Positions 33,579-46,859 of a DNA stretch of 64,000 bases are shown here, piece by piece (positions within the stretch are counted from its first letter, which is position 1; every line of letters begins with the position of its first letter). This DNA is from Sipunculus nudus (Eukaryota; Annelida; Sipuncula; Golfingiida; Sipunculidae), in contig CM049306.1 of assembly GCA_026874595.1 (NCBI GenBank), positions 63,000,019 through 63,064,018 on the forward strand. The letters are read 5' to 3'. The notes under the pieces are model-generated. The model made no database searches and had not been told where the DNA came from. It saw nothing but the letters and a program-made list of their open reading frames with translations. Both the position numbers and the translations under genes were made by a program.

Positions 33579-36500
33579 AAGGGAGAACTTGCATGGGAAC
33601 AAGGACATACACTAAAAATGGGAGTACCTGCATGGGAACACCGACATACACTAGACTGAAAAAAAAAGAATAAGATAATACACTGAACAAAGGACAGCAT
33701 GCACGGGAACAGGAACATACACTGAACAAAGGAGAACCTGCACGGGAACAACGACATACACTAAACAAATGATAAACTGCACGGGAACAAGGACATACAC
33801 TGAACAAAGGAGAACCTGCACAGGAACAAGGACATACACTGAACAAAGGATAAACTGCACGGGAACAAGGACATACACTGAACAAAGGAGAACCTGCACA
33901 GGAACAAGGACATTCACTGAACAAACGACAACCTGCAGGGAACAAAGACATTCACTAAAAAAGGGCAACCTGCACAGGAACAAGGACATACACTGAACAA
34001 AGGAGAACCTGCACGGGAACAATGACAAACACTAGACTGAAAAAAAAAGAACAAAATAATACACTTAACAAAAGAGAACCTTCACGGGAACAAGGACATA
34101 CACTGAAAAAAAGGAGAACCTGCACGGGAACAAGGACATACACTGAACAAAGGAGAACCTGCACGGGAAAAAGAATGACACTGAACAAAGGAGAACCTGC
34201 ACGGGAACAAGTACATTCACTGAAAAAAAGGACAACCTGCACGGGAACAAGGACATTCACTGATAAAAGGACAACCTGCACGGGAACAAGGACATACACA
34301 GGACAAAGGAGAACCTGCACGGGAACAAGGTCATACACTGAACAAAGGAAAACCTGCACGGAAACAAGGTCATAAACTGAACAAGAGAGACCCGCACGGG
34401 AACAAGGTCATTCACTGAACAAGGGCTAAACTGCATGGGAAGGAGGACATACACTGAACAAGGGAGAACCTGCATCGGAAAAATGGCATACACTGAACAA
34501 AGGAGAACCTGCACGGGAATAAGGTCATACACTGAACAAAAGAGAACATGCACGGGAAGAAGGTCATACACTGAACAAGGGATAATTAACCTGCACGGGA
34601 AGAAGGAAATACACTGAAGATAGGAGATCCTGCACAGGAACAAGGACATACACTAAACAAAGAGAACCTACACGAGAACTAGGATATACACAGAACAAGG
34701 GAGAACCAGCAAAGGAACAAGGACAGACACTGAACAAGGGATAATTAACCTGCATGGGGAAGAGGACATACACTGAACAAGGGAGAACCTGCATGGGGAC
34801 AATGGCATACACTGGACAAGGGAGAACCTGCATTGGAACAACGACATACACTGAAAAAAGAGAACCTGCACGGAAACAAGGTCATACACTGAACAAAAGA
34901 GAACCTGCAGGGAAAGGTCATACACTGAACAAGGGAGAACCTGCACGGGAACAAGGACATACACTGAACAAGGGGGAACCTGCAAGGGAATAAAGACATA
35001 CACTGAACAAGGGAGAACCTGCATGGGAACAAGGACATAAACAAGGGAGCACTGCAAGGAAACAAGGTCATACACTGAACAAGGGAGAACCTGCATTGGA
35101 ACAAGGACATACACTGAACAAGGGCGAACCTGCATGGAAAGGAAAACAACCACTGAACAAGGGATAATTAACCTGCACGGGAACAAGGAAATATACTGAA
35201 CAAGGGACAACCTGCAAGGAAACAAGGACATACACTGAACAAGGGAGAACCTGCCCGAGAAGAAGGACATACACTGAACAAGGGATAATTAACCTGCACA
35301 GGAAGAAGGATATACACTGAACAAAGGAGAACCTGCATGGGAAGGAGACATTTACTAAACAAAAAAGAACCTGCTTGGGAACAAAGGCATGCACTGAACA
35401 AGGGAAAATCTGCCCGAGATAAAGAAAATACACTGAACAAGGGCAAAACTGCATTGGAACGAGGACATACACATCCAAGAAGTTGCATGGGAACAAAGAC
35501 ATATACTGAACAAGGGAAAATCTGCCCGAGATGATGGACATACACTGAACAAGGACGAAACTGCATGAGAAGGAGGACATACACTGAACTAGGGATAATT
35601 AATCTGCACGGGAACAAGGAAATAGACAGAACAAAGGAGAACCTGCATGGGAAGGAGGACATACACTGAACAAGAAAGAACCTGCATGGGAAGGAAGACA
35701 AACACTGAACAAGGGAGAAGCTGCACGGGAACAAGGACACACACTGAACAAGGGAGAACCTGCAAGGGAACAAGGGCATACACTGAACATGGGAGAACCT
35801 ACATTGAGCATGGGAGAACCTGCCCGGGATGAAGGACATACACTGAACAAGGAGAACCTGCACGGGAACAAAGACATACACTAAAGAAGGGAGACCCTGC
35901 ACGGGAACAAGGATTTACACTGAACAAAGGAGAATCTGCACGGGAACAAAGACATACACTAAAAAAGGGCAAACTGCATGGGAAGGAGAACATACACTGA
36001 ACAAGGATAATTATAACCTGCACGGGAACAAGGAAATATACTGAACAAGGGACAACCTGCAAGGGAACAAGGACATACATTAAACAAGGGAGAACCTGTC
36101 CGGGATATAGGACATACACTGAACAAGGGCGAAACTGCATGGGAAGAAGGACGTACACTGAACAAGGGATAATTAACCTGCACGGGAAGAAGGAAATACA
36201 CTGAACATGGGAGAACCTGCACAGGAACAAGGACATACACTAAACAAAGAGAACCTACACGGGAACAAGGACATAAACAGAACAAGGGAGAACCTGCAAA
36301 GGATCAGGACAGACACTGAACAAGGAAGAACATGCGAGGGAACAAGGACATACACTGAACATGGGAGAACTTACACTGAGCGTGAGAGAACCTGCCCGGG
36401 ATGAAGGACATACACTGAACAAAGGAGAACCTGCATGGGAACAAGGACATACACTGAACAAGGGCGAACCTGCATGGAAAGAAGAACAACCACTGAACAA

Positions 36501-39500
36501 GGGATAATTAACCTGCACGGGAACAAGGAAATATACTGAACAAGGGACAACCTGCAAGGAAATAAGGACATACACTGAACAAGGGAGAACCTGCCCGAGA
36601 AGAAGGACATACACTGAACAAGGGATAATTAACCTGCACAGGAAGAAGGACATACACTGAACAAAGGAGAACCTGCATGGGAAGAATACATTTACTAAAT
36701 AAAAAAGAACCTGCATGGGAACAAAGGCATACACTGAACAAGGGAAAATCTGCCCGGGATAAAGAAAATACACTGAACAAGGGCGAAACTGCATAGGAAC
36801 GAGGACATACACATCCAAGAAGTTGCAGGGGAACAAGACATATACTGAACCAGGGAAAATCTGTCCGAGATGATGGACATAGACTGAACAAGGGCGAAAC
36901 TGCATGGGAAGGAGGACATACACTGAACAAGGGATAATTAATCTGCACGGGAACAAGGAAATAGACAGAACAAAGGAGAACCTGCATGGGAAGGAGGACA
37001 TACACTGAACAAGAAAGAACCTGCATGGGAAGGAGGACATACACTGAACAAGGGAGAAGCTGCACGGGAACAAGGACACATACTGAACAAGGGAGAACCT
37101 GCAAGGGAACAAGGACACACACTGAACAAGGGAGAACCTGCACGGGAACAATGACATACACTGAACAAGGGAGACCCTGCATGGGGGACAAGGATATACA
37201 CTGAACAAGGAAGAACCAGCAAGGGATCAAGGGAATACACTGAACATGGGAGAACCTACATTGAGCATGGGAGAACCTGCCCGGGATGAAGGACATACAC
37301 TGAACAAGAGAGAACTTGCACGGGAACAAAGACATACACTGAACAAGGGAGACCCTGCACGGGAACAAGGATTTACACTGAACAAAGGAGAACCTGCATG
37401 GGCACAAAGACATACACTAAAAAAGGGCGAAACTGCATGGGAAGGAGAACATACACTGAACAAGGATAATTAACCTGCACGGGAACAAGGAAATATACTG
37501 AACCAGGGACAACCTGCAAGGGAACAAGGACATACACTGAACAAGGGAGAACCTGTCCGGGATGAACGACATACACTAAACAAGGGCGAAACTGCATGGG
37601 AAGAAGGACATACACTGAACGAGGGAGAACCTGCCCGGGATGAAGGACATACACTGAACAAGGGCGAAACTGCAGGGAAGAAGGACATACACTGAACAAG
37701 GGATAATTAACCTGCACGGGAAGAAGGAAATACACTGAACATGGGAGAACCTGCACAGGAACAAGGACATACACTAAACAAAGAGAACCTACACGGGAAC
37801 AAGGACATACACAGAACAAGGGAGAACCTGCAAAGGAACAAGAACAGACACTGAACAAGGGAGAACATGCGAGGGAACAAGGATATACACTGAACATGGG
37901 AGAACTTACACTGAGCGTGAGAGAACCTGCCCGGGAAAAAGGGCATCCACTGAACAAAGGAGAACCTGCATGGAAACAAAGACATACACTGAACAAGGGC
38001 GAACCTGCATGGGAAGGAGAACATACCCTGAACAAGAGATAATTAGCCTGCACAGGAACAAGGAAATATACTGAACAAGGGAAAACCTGCACGGGAACAA
38101 GATCATACACTGAGCAAGGGAGAACCTGCACGGGAACAAAGACATACACTGAACAAGGGCGAACCTGCAAGGGAACAAGAACATACACTGAACAAGGGAG
38201 AAGCTGCACGGGAACAAGGACATACACTGAACAAGGGAGAACCTGCACGGGAACAAGGACATACACTGAACAAGGGCGAACCTGCAAGGGAACAAGGACA
38301 TACACTGAACAAGGGAGAACCCCTACGGGAACAAGGACATAGACTGAACAAAGGCGAACCTGCATGGGAAGGAGAACATACACTGAACAAGGGAGAACCT
38401 GCATTCTAACAAGGACATACACTGTTCATGAGGAACCTACACAGAAAGAAGTACATAGACTGAACAAGGGACAACTTGCGCGGGAACAAGGACATACAAT
38501 AAACTAGAGAGAAACTGCATGGGAAGGAGGACATACACTGGACAAGAGAGAACCTGCATTGGAACAAGGACATACACTGGACAAGGGTGAAGCTGCACGG
38601 GAATAGTAACAAACACTGAACAAAGGAGAACCTGCATGGGAACAATGACATATACTGGACAAGAAAGAACCTGCACGGGAAGAAGAACATATATATACCG
38701 AACAAGAGAGAACCTGCATTGGAACAAGGACATACACTGGACAAGGGTGAAGCTGAATTTGAACAAGGGCATACACTGGACAAGGGGAACCTACACAGTG
38801 ACAAGAACATACATTGAACAAGGGGAACATACACAGAAACAAGGACATACACTGAACAAAAGAGAATCTGCACGAGAACAAGGACATACACTGAACAAGG
38901 AAGAACCTGCATGGGAACAAAGACATACACTGAACAAGGCCGAAACTGCATGGGATGAAGGACATACACTGTACAATGGAAAACTTGCACTGGAACAAAG
39001 ACATACACTGAACAAGGGCGAAACTGCATGGGATGAAGGACATACACTGAACAAGGGATAAGTAACCTGCATGGGAAGAAGGAAAAACAATGAACATGGG
39101 AGATCCTGCACAGGAACAAGGACATACACTGAACAAAGATAACCTAAACGGGAACAAGGACATACACAGAACAAGGGAGAACCTGTAAAGGAACAAGGAC
39201 ACACACTGAACATGGGAGAACCTGCATGGGAACAAGGACATACACTGAACATGGGAGAACCTGCAAAGGAACAAGGACATACACTGAACATGGGAGAACC
39301 TGCAAAGGAACAAGGACATACACTAAACAAAGAGAACCAACACGGGAACAAGACATACACAGAACAAGGGGGAACCTGTAAAGGAACAAGGACACACACT
39401 GAACATGGGAGAACCTACACTGAACAAGGGGGAACCTGCAAGGGAACAAGGACATACACTGAGCAAGGGAGAACCTGCATGGGAACAAGGACATACACTG

Positions 39501-42500
39501 GACATGGGGAACCTACACAGAAAGAAGGACATAGACTGAACAAGGGACAACTTGCGCCGGAACAAGGACATATACTGAACATGGGAAAACCTGCACGGGA
39601 ACAAAGGCATACACTGAACAAAGGAGAACCTGCTAGAACAAAGTCATACACTGAACAAGGCCGAAACTGCATGGGAAGGAGAACATACACTGAACAAAGA
39701 ATAATTAACCTGCACGGGAACAAGGAAATATACTGAACAAGGGAGACCCTGCAAAGGAACAAGGACAAACACGGGGACAAGGACATACACCAAACAAGGG
39801 GGAACCTGCAAGATAACAAGGACATACACTGAGCAAGGGAGAACCTGCATGGGAACAAGGACATACACTGGACATGGGGAACCTACACAGAAAGAAGGAC
39901 ATAGACTGAACAAGGGACAACTTGCGCCGGAACAAGGACATACACTGAACATGGGAGAACCTGCACGGGAACAAAGACATACACTGAAACAAAGGAGAAC
40001 CTGCATAGGAACAAAGACATACACTGAACAAGGGAGAACCTGCATGGGAACAAAGACATACACTGAACAAGGGTGAAACTGCATGGGAAGGAGAACATAC
40101 ACTGAACAAGGGATAATTAACCTGCAGGGGGAACAAGGAAATTAATATACTGAACAAGGGACAACCTGCAAGGGAACAATGACATTCACTGAACAAAGGA
40201 GAACCTGCCCGGGATGAAGGACATACACTGAACAAGGGCGAAAATGCATGGGAAGAAGGACATACACAGAACAAGCGAGAATGAACCTGCATGGGAACAA
40301 GAAAATACACCGAACAAAGGAGAATCTGCATGGGAAGGAGACATTTACTAAACAAAAAAGAACCTGCATGGGAACTAAGGCATACACTAAACAAGGAAAA
40401 ATCTGCCCGGGATGAAGGACATAGACTGAACAAGAGCGAAACTGCATAGGAAGGAGAAAATACACCGAAGAAGGGATAATTTACCATCACGGGAACAAGG
40501 AAATAAACTGAAAAAGGGAGAACCTGCATGGGAAGGAGGACATACACTGAACAAGAAAAAACTTGCATGGGAAGGAGGGCATACACTGGACATGAGAAAA
40601 AAAACGTTCACGGGAACAAATACATACACTAAACAAGCGAGAATCTGCACGGGAACAAGGACACACACTGAACAAGGGGGAACCTGCACGGGAACAAGGA
40701 CACACACTGAACAAGGCAGACCCTGCACGGGAACAAGGATATACACTGAACAAGGGAGAACCTGCAAGGGAACAAGGACATACATTGAACATGGGAGAAC
40801 CTACACTGAGCATGGGAGAACCTGCCCGGAATGAAGGACATACACTGAACAAGAAAGAACTTGCATGAGAAGGAGGACATACACTGGACATGAAAAAAAA
40901 CCTTCACGGGTACAAGGACATACACTTATTTAGTGTACATTGAACATGGGAGAACTTACACTGAGCGTGAGAGAACCTGCCCGGGATGAAGGACATCCAT
41001 TGAACAAAGGAGAACCTGCACGGGAACAAAGACATACACTGAACAAGGAGAACCTGCATGGGGACAAGGACATACACTGAACAAGGGCGAACGTGCATGG
41101 AAAGGAAAACACACACTGAACAAGGGAGAACCTGCATGGATACAAGGACATACACTGACCAAGGCAGACCCTGCACGGGAACAAGGATATACACTGAACA
41201 AGGGATAACCTGCACGGGAACAAAGACATACACTGAACAAAGGAGAACCTGCATGGGAACAAAGACATACACTGAAAAAGGGCGAAACTGCATGGGAAGG
41301 AGAACATACACTGAACATGGAAATAATTAACCTGCACGGGAACAAGGAAATATACTGAACAAGGGACAACCTGCAAGGAAACAAGGACATACACTGAACA
41401 AGGGAGAACCTGCCCGGGATGAAGGACATACACTGAACAAGGGATAATTAACCTGCACGGAAAGAAGAAAATACACTGAACATGGGTGAACCTGCACAGG
41501 AACAAGGACATACACTGAACAAAGAGAACCTACACGGGAACAAGGACAGACACTGAACAAGGGAGCACCTGCAAAGGAACAAGGACAGACACTGAACAAG
41601 GGAGCTCCTGCATGGGAACAAAGACATACACTGAACAAAGGAGAACCTGCATGGGAACAAAGACATACACTGAACAAAGGCGAAAGTGCAGGGGAAGGAG
41701 AACATACACTGAATAAGGGATAATTAACCTGCACAGGAACAAGGAAATATACTGAACAAGGGAGAACCTGCATGGAAACAAGGACATACACTGAACAGGG
41801 GAGAACCTGCACGGGAAAAGGAAATACACTGAACAAGGGAAAACCTGCATGGGAAGAAGGCCATACACTGAACAAGGTGGAACCTTCACGGGAAAAAGGA
41901 TATACACATAACAAGGGAGAACCTGCATGGGACAAGGACATACACAAGGGATTACTGCAAGGGAACAAGGATATACACTGAACAAGGGAGAACCTGCACA
42001 GGAACAAGGACATACACTGAACAAAGGAGAACCTACACGGGAACTAGGACATACACGGAAGAAGGGAGAAACTGCATGAAAACAAGGACATACACTGAAC
42101 AAAGGAGAACCTACACGGGAACAAGGACATACACGGAAGAAGGGAGAACCTGCATGGAAACAAGGACACATACTGAACAAGCGAGAACCTGCATGGGAAC
42201 AAGGACACACACTGAACATGGGAGAACCTGCATGGGAACAAGGACATACATTGAACAAGGGAGAATCTGCAAAGGAACAAGGACAGACACTGAACAAGTA
42301 GAACCTCCATGGGAACAAGACATACACTGAACATTGGAGAACCTACACTGAGCATGGGAGAACCTGCACAGATACAAAGACATACACTGAACAAAGCAGA
42401 ACCGACACGGGAACAAGGACATATACGGAGCAAGGGACAACCTGGAAAAGGGAGAATCTGCAAAGGAACAAGGACAGACACTGAACAAGGAGAACCTCCA

Positions 42501-45267
42501 TGGGAACAAGGACATACACTGACCAAAGCAGACCCTGCACGGGAACAAGGATATACACTGAACAAGGGATAACCTGCACGGGAACAAAGACATACACTGA
42601 ACAAAGGAGAACCTGCATGGGAACAAAGACATACACTGAACAAGGGCGAAACTGCATGGGAAGGAGAACATACACTGAACATGGAAATAATTAACCTGCA
42701 CGGGAACAAGGAAATATACTGAACAAGGGACAACCTGCAAGGAAACAAGGACATACACTGAACAAGGGAGAACCTGCCCGGGATGAAGGACATACACTGA
42801 ACAAGGGATAATTAACCTGCACGGGAAGAAGAAAATACACTGAACATGGGTGAACCTGCACAGGAACAAGGACAGACACTGAACAAAGAGAACTAACACG
42901 GGAACAAGGACAGGCACTGAACAAGGGAGCACCTGCAAAGGAACAAGGACAGACACTGAACAAGGGAGCTCCTGCACGGGAACAAAGACAGACACTGAAC
43001 AAAGGAGAACCTGCATGAGAACAAAGACATACACTGAACAAAGGCGAAAGTGCAGGGGAAGGAGAACATACACTGAACAAGGGATAATTAACCTGCACAG
43101 GAACAAGGAAATATACTGAACAAGAGAGAACCTGCATGGAAACAAGGACATACACTGAACAGGGGAGAACCTGCCCGGGAAAAAGGAAATACACTGATCA
43201 AGGGAAAACCTGCATGGAGAGAAGGCCATACACTGAACAAGATGGAACCTTCACGGGAAAAAGGATATACACATAACAAGGGAGAACCTGCATGGGACAA
43301 GGACATACACAAGGGAGTATTGCAAGGGAACAAGGATATACACTGAACAAGGGAGAACCTGCACAGGAACAAGGACATACACTGAACATAGGAGAACCTA
43401 CACGGGAACTAGGACATACACGGAAGAAGGGAGAAACTGCATGAAAACAAGGACATACACTGAACAAAGGAGAACCTACACGGGAACAAGGACATACACG
43501 GAAGAAGGGAGAACCTGCATGGAAACAAGGACACATACTGAACAAGCGAGAACCTGCATGGGAACAAGGACACACACTGAACATGGGAGAACCTGCATGG
43601 GAACAAGGACATACACTGAACAAGGGAGAATCTGCAAAGGAACAAGGACAGACACTGAACAAGGAGAACCTCCATGGGAACAAGGACATACACTGAACAT
43701 TGGAGAACCTACACTGAGCATGGGAGAACCTGCACAGATACAAAGACATACACTGAACAAAGCAGAACCGACACGGGAACAAGGACATATACGGAGCAAG
43801 GGACAACCTGGAAAAGGGAGAATCTGCAAAGGAACAAAGACAGACACTGAACAAGGAGAACCTCCATGGGAACAAGGACATACACTGAACATAGAGAACC
43901 TACACTGAGCATGGGAGAACCTGCACAGATACAAAGACATACACTGAACAAAGCAGAACTGACACGGGAACAAGGACATATACGGAACAAGGGACAACCT
44001 GCAAAGGAACAAGGACATACACTGAAAAAGGGAGAACATGCATGGGAACAAGGACATACACTGAACAAAGAGAATCTTCACGGGAATAAGGACATACACA
44101 GAACGAGGGAGAATCTGCAAAGGAACAAGGACAGACACTGAACAAGGAGAACCTCCATTGGAACAAGGACATACACTGCACATGGAAGAACTACACTGAG
44201 CATGGGAGAACCTGCCCGGGATGAAGGACATACACTGAACAAGGGAGAACCTGCACGGGAACAAAGACATACAACATTCGGAACAAGGGACAACCTGCAT
44301 GGGAACAAGGACATACACTGAACAAAGGAGAATCTGCAAAGGAACAAGGACAGACACTGAACAAGGAGAACCTCCATGGGAACAAGGACATACACTGAAC
44401 ATGGGAGAACCTACACTGAGCATGGGAGACCCTGCACAGATACAAAAACATACACTGAACAAAGCAGAACCGACACGGGAACAAGGACATATACGGAACA
44501 AGGAACAACCTGGAAAAGGGAGAATCTGCAAAGGAACAAGGACAGACACTGAACAAGGAGAACCTCCATAGGAACAAGGACATACACTGAACATGGGAGA
44601 ACCTACACTGAGCATGGGAGAACCTGCACAGATACAAAGACATACACTGAACAAAGCAGAACCGACACGGGAACAAGGACATATACGGAGCAAGGGACAA
44701 CCTGCAATGGAACAAGGACATACATTGAAAAAGGGAGAACATGCATGGGAACAAGGACATACACTGAACAAGGGAGAACCTGCATGGGAACTAAGGACAT
44801 ACACTGAACAAAGGGAACCTACACGGGAATAAGGACAAACACAGAACAAGGGAGAATCTGCAAAGGAACAAGGGCAGACAATCAACAAGGAGAACCTCCA
44901 TGGGAACAAGGACATACACTGAACATGGGAGAACCTACACTGAGCATGGGAGAACCTGCCCGGGATGAAGGACATACACTGAACAAGGGAGAACCTGCAC
45001 GGGAACAAAGACATACAACATACGGAACAAGGGACAACCTGCAAGGGAACAAGGACATACATTGAAAAAGGGAGAACATGCATGGGAACAAGGGCATACA
45101 CTGAACAAGGGATAATTAACCTGCACAGGAACAAGGAAATATACTGAACAAGGGACAACCTGCAAGGAAACAAGGAAATACACTGAACTAGGGAGAACCT
45201 GCACGGGAACAAGGACATACCCTGAACAAGGGAGAACCTGTTTTGGAAAAAGGACATACATTGAAAA
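33579..45267. repeat. 39-bp satellite array (about 11.7 kb, about 300 units)
   Basis: Head-to-tail 39-bp units are built on GAGAACCTGCACGGGAACAA and GGACATACACTGAACAA. The unit is 13 codons long and its consensus is open in five of six frames, which explains the many overlapping Cys/Phe/Ser-rich and Glu/Thr-rich open frames on both strands, up to 593 codons at 43476-45257 (minus). All three minus frames are used patchily, so none is a gene. Recurrent variants include a unit with GGATAATTAACCTGCA inserted. Large higher-order duplications are present (about 1340 bp, 1365 bp and 370 bp). Confidence 0.97.
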
Positions 45268-46859
45268 TGATACTAGCTATCTGAAAACGGTAAGCTTCAT
45301 TCGGCATATGTTAGTATTTTGTTTATAAATTTCAAAGAACATTTGTAGAAGTGTGGAGAAACTGTCGAGAGACTATTTATTAAATTCGTATGGTTGTTCT
45401 GTTATATGTTGGGGTGAATCTGAACCAGGTGTTGGCTTCGGTATGCTTTCTATTAGAAATGACTGATGTTGGTACACTATCTAAGCATTTAGTACCTTCA
45501 TGGGACTGGTCAGTTTTGTATATTATTACATGTTATTTTTACTGATTACTTTAAGTGGCAAAATTTGAAACCTTTCCCTCTTACCCAAATATTCATCCAT
45601 GTATATACACTGAGTGTCACTTGAGATATTTATTTTTTTAAGGTTAAGGCTTAATTATAATAAAATATAGTGCCTCAACGTTTTACATATGAGAAAATAT
45701 GTACATGTAGATGGAAGAACCGACATATGCTGCACCCAAGGAGTTTATAACAAATGCAGTTTATACTCCGAGTAGCTCTGCCAGGTCTCACGTATCAAGT
45801 TACTGAGCAGTAAATCACTGGAACAACGTTGACTAAATATGAATGCGCAGAGCGTTTTTTTCATAAGATTTATGCGCAGGTATATTTAGAGAGGTTTCAT
45901 GTTGGGGAATAACTGGAGCGATTTTTGGATAGTTGCGGTCACTCTGCATTTTTTCTCTGCCGTAATGATACATGACGGACGACTGGTAAGTGTAAACCTT
46001 ATTTTCCTTGAATAATTTCGGAATTCTATGCGTTCCAAGCAGTCTACACACTTCTGACATGTATTAATAATTAGCCTTGTTTTACATTATTCCATGGATA
46101 ACAAAATGTTATGACGCCCATGTCCGGATGAATTATATATTAATAGATAACTGTGTGCCATCGCCCGCTCCGTCACTGCTTTTTTTCTCGTATTATCGCC
46201 CATGTTTACCGCTGCCCAGCGATTAACAACGACGGCTTCTCACTGCGCTCTTGCCACACGATGTTTATATGAAAATATATTGTGTCAACTTACGATTGCT
46301 CCAATTTATACATCAAATACTCGACATATGCTGCACCCAAGGAGTTAATAACAAATGGAGTTTCAACTCCGAGAAGCTCTGCAAGGTCCCGCGAGTGCGC
46401 TTATTGCAATTAAGACATGATAAACCCATTAACCCTACTGTCGACTAAAATTGTACCGCGATGTTCAATATTTATATTAAATACTCGAGGAGAGAAACTA
46501 ACTTAACTGACATAACAGTGTTAGTTCACGCTTTGGGTCTTCGGGAACGAATGAGCCATTCCGAAGTCACGCCGAAGCGGGGGACTGTATCAATTAGCAC
46601 CGGGCTTATCAGCGGCATCTCTTTGCACCTTTGAGCAGCGAGTTTTATGACCCCTGTCAGCAACATTCGACATGGCCAGGCTCCGAGTTGGAACTGAATT
46701 TGTTATAAAATCCTTACTGCACCTAAACAACCCGCCAGTGGCCTGATTATCTGGTCTGAAATGATATGATGTTAGCATTCACCATGAAGGCTTTGGTCTA
46801 GGAAGAACAGGGGCCGAGTTAATTACAACACGTCCACCGTCTGGTACAAACAACATCAC
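45268..46859. other. Unique non-coding spacer with a dispersed 75-bp direct repeat
   Basis: No gene is recognised. The minus-strand open frame at 45833-46060 has no domain I know. The 75-bp repeat is listed separately. Confidence 0.5.
45719..46394. repeat. 75-bp direct repeat pair 600 bp apart
   Basis: 45719-45793 and 46319-46394 share CGACATATGCTGCACCCAAG, then GGAGTTxATAACAAATG and CTCCGAGxAGCTCTGC, with about 10 mismatches. The intervening 525 bp is not repeated. Confidence 0.85.

Noticed and set aside
33497-45261. Dozens of overlapping long open frames, up to 593 codons, on both strands
   Set aside because: All are translations of a 39-bp (13-codon) satellite. Every minus frame is used in patches, none is favoured, and no start, domain or non-repetitive part is present.
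45833-46060. 75-codon minus-strand open frame beginning MSEVCRLLG
   Set aside because: No recognisable domain, no supporting gene context, and a length compatible with chance.
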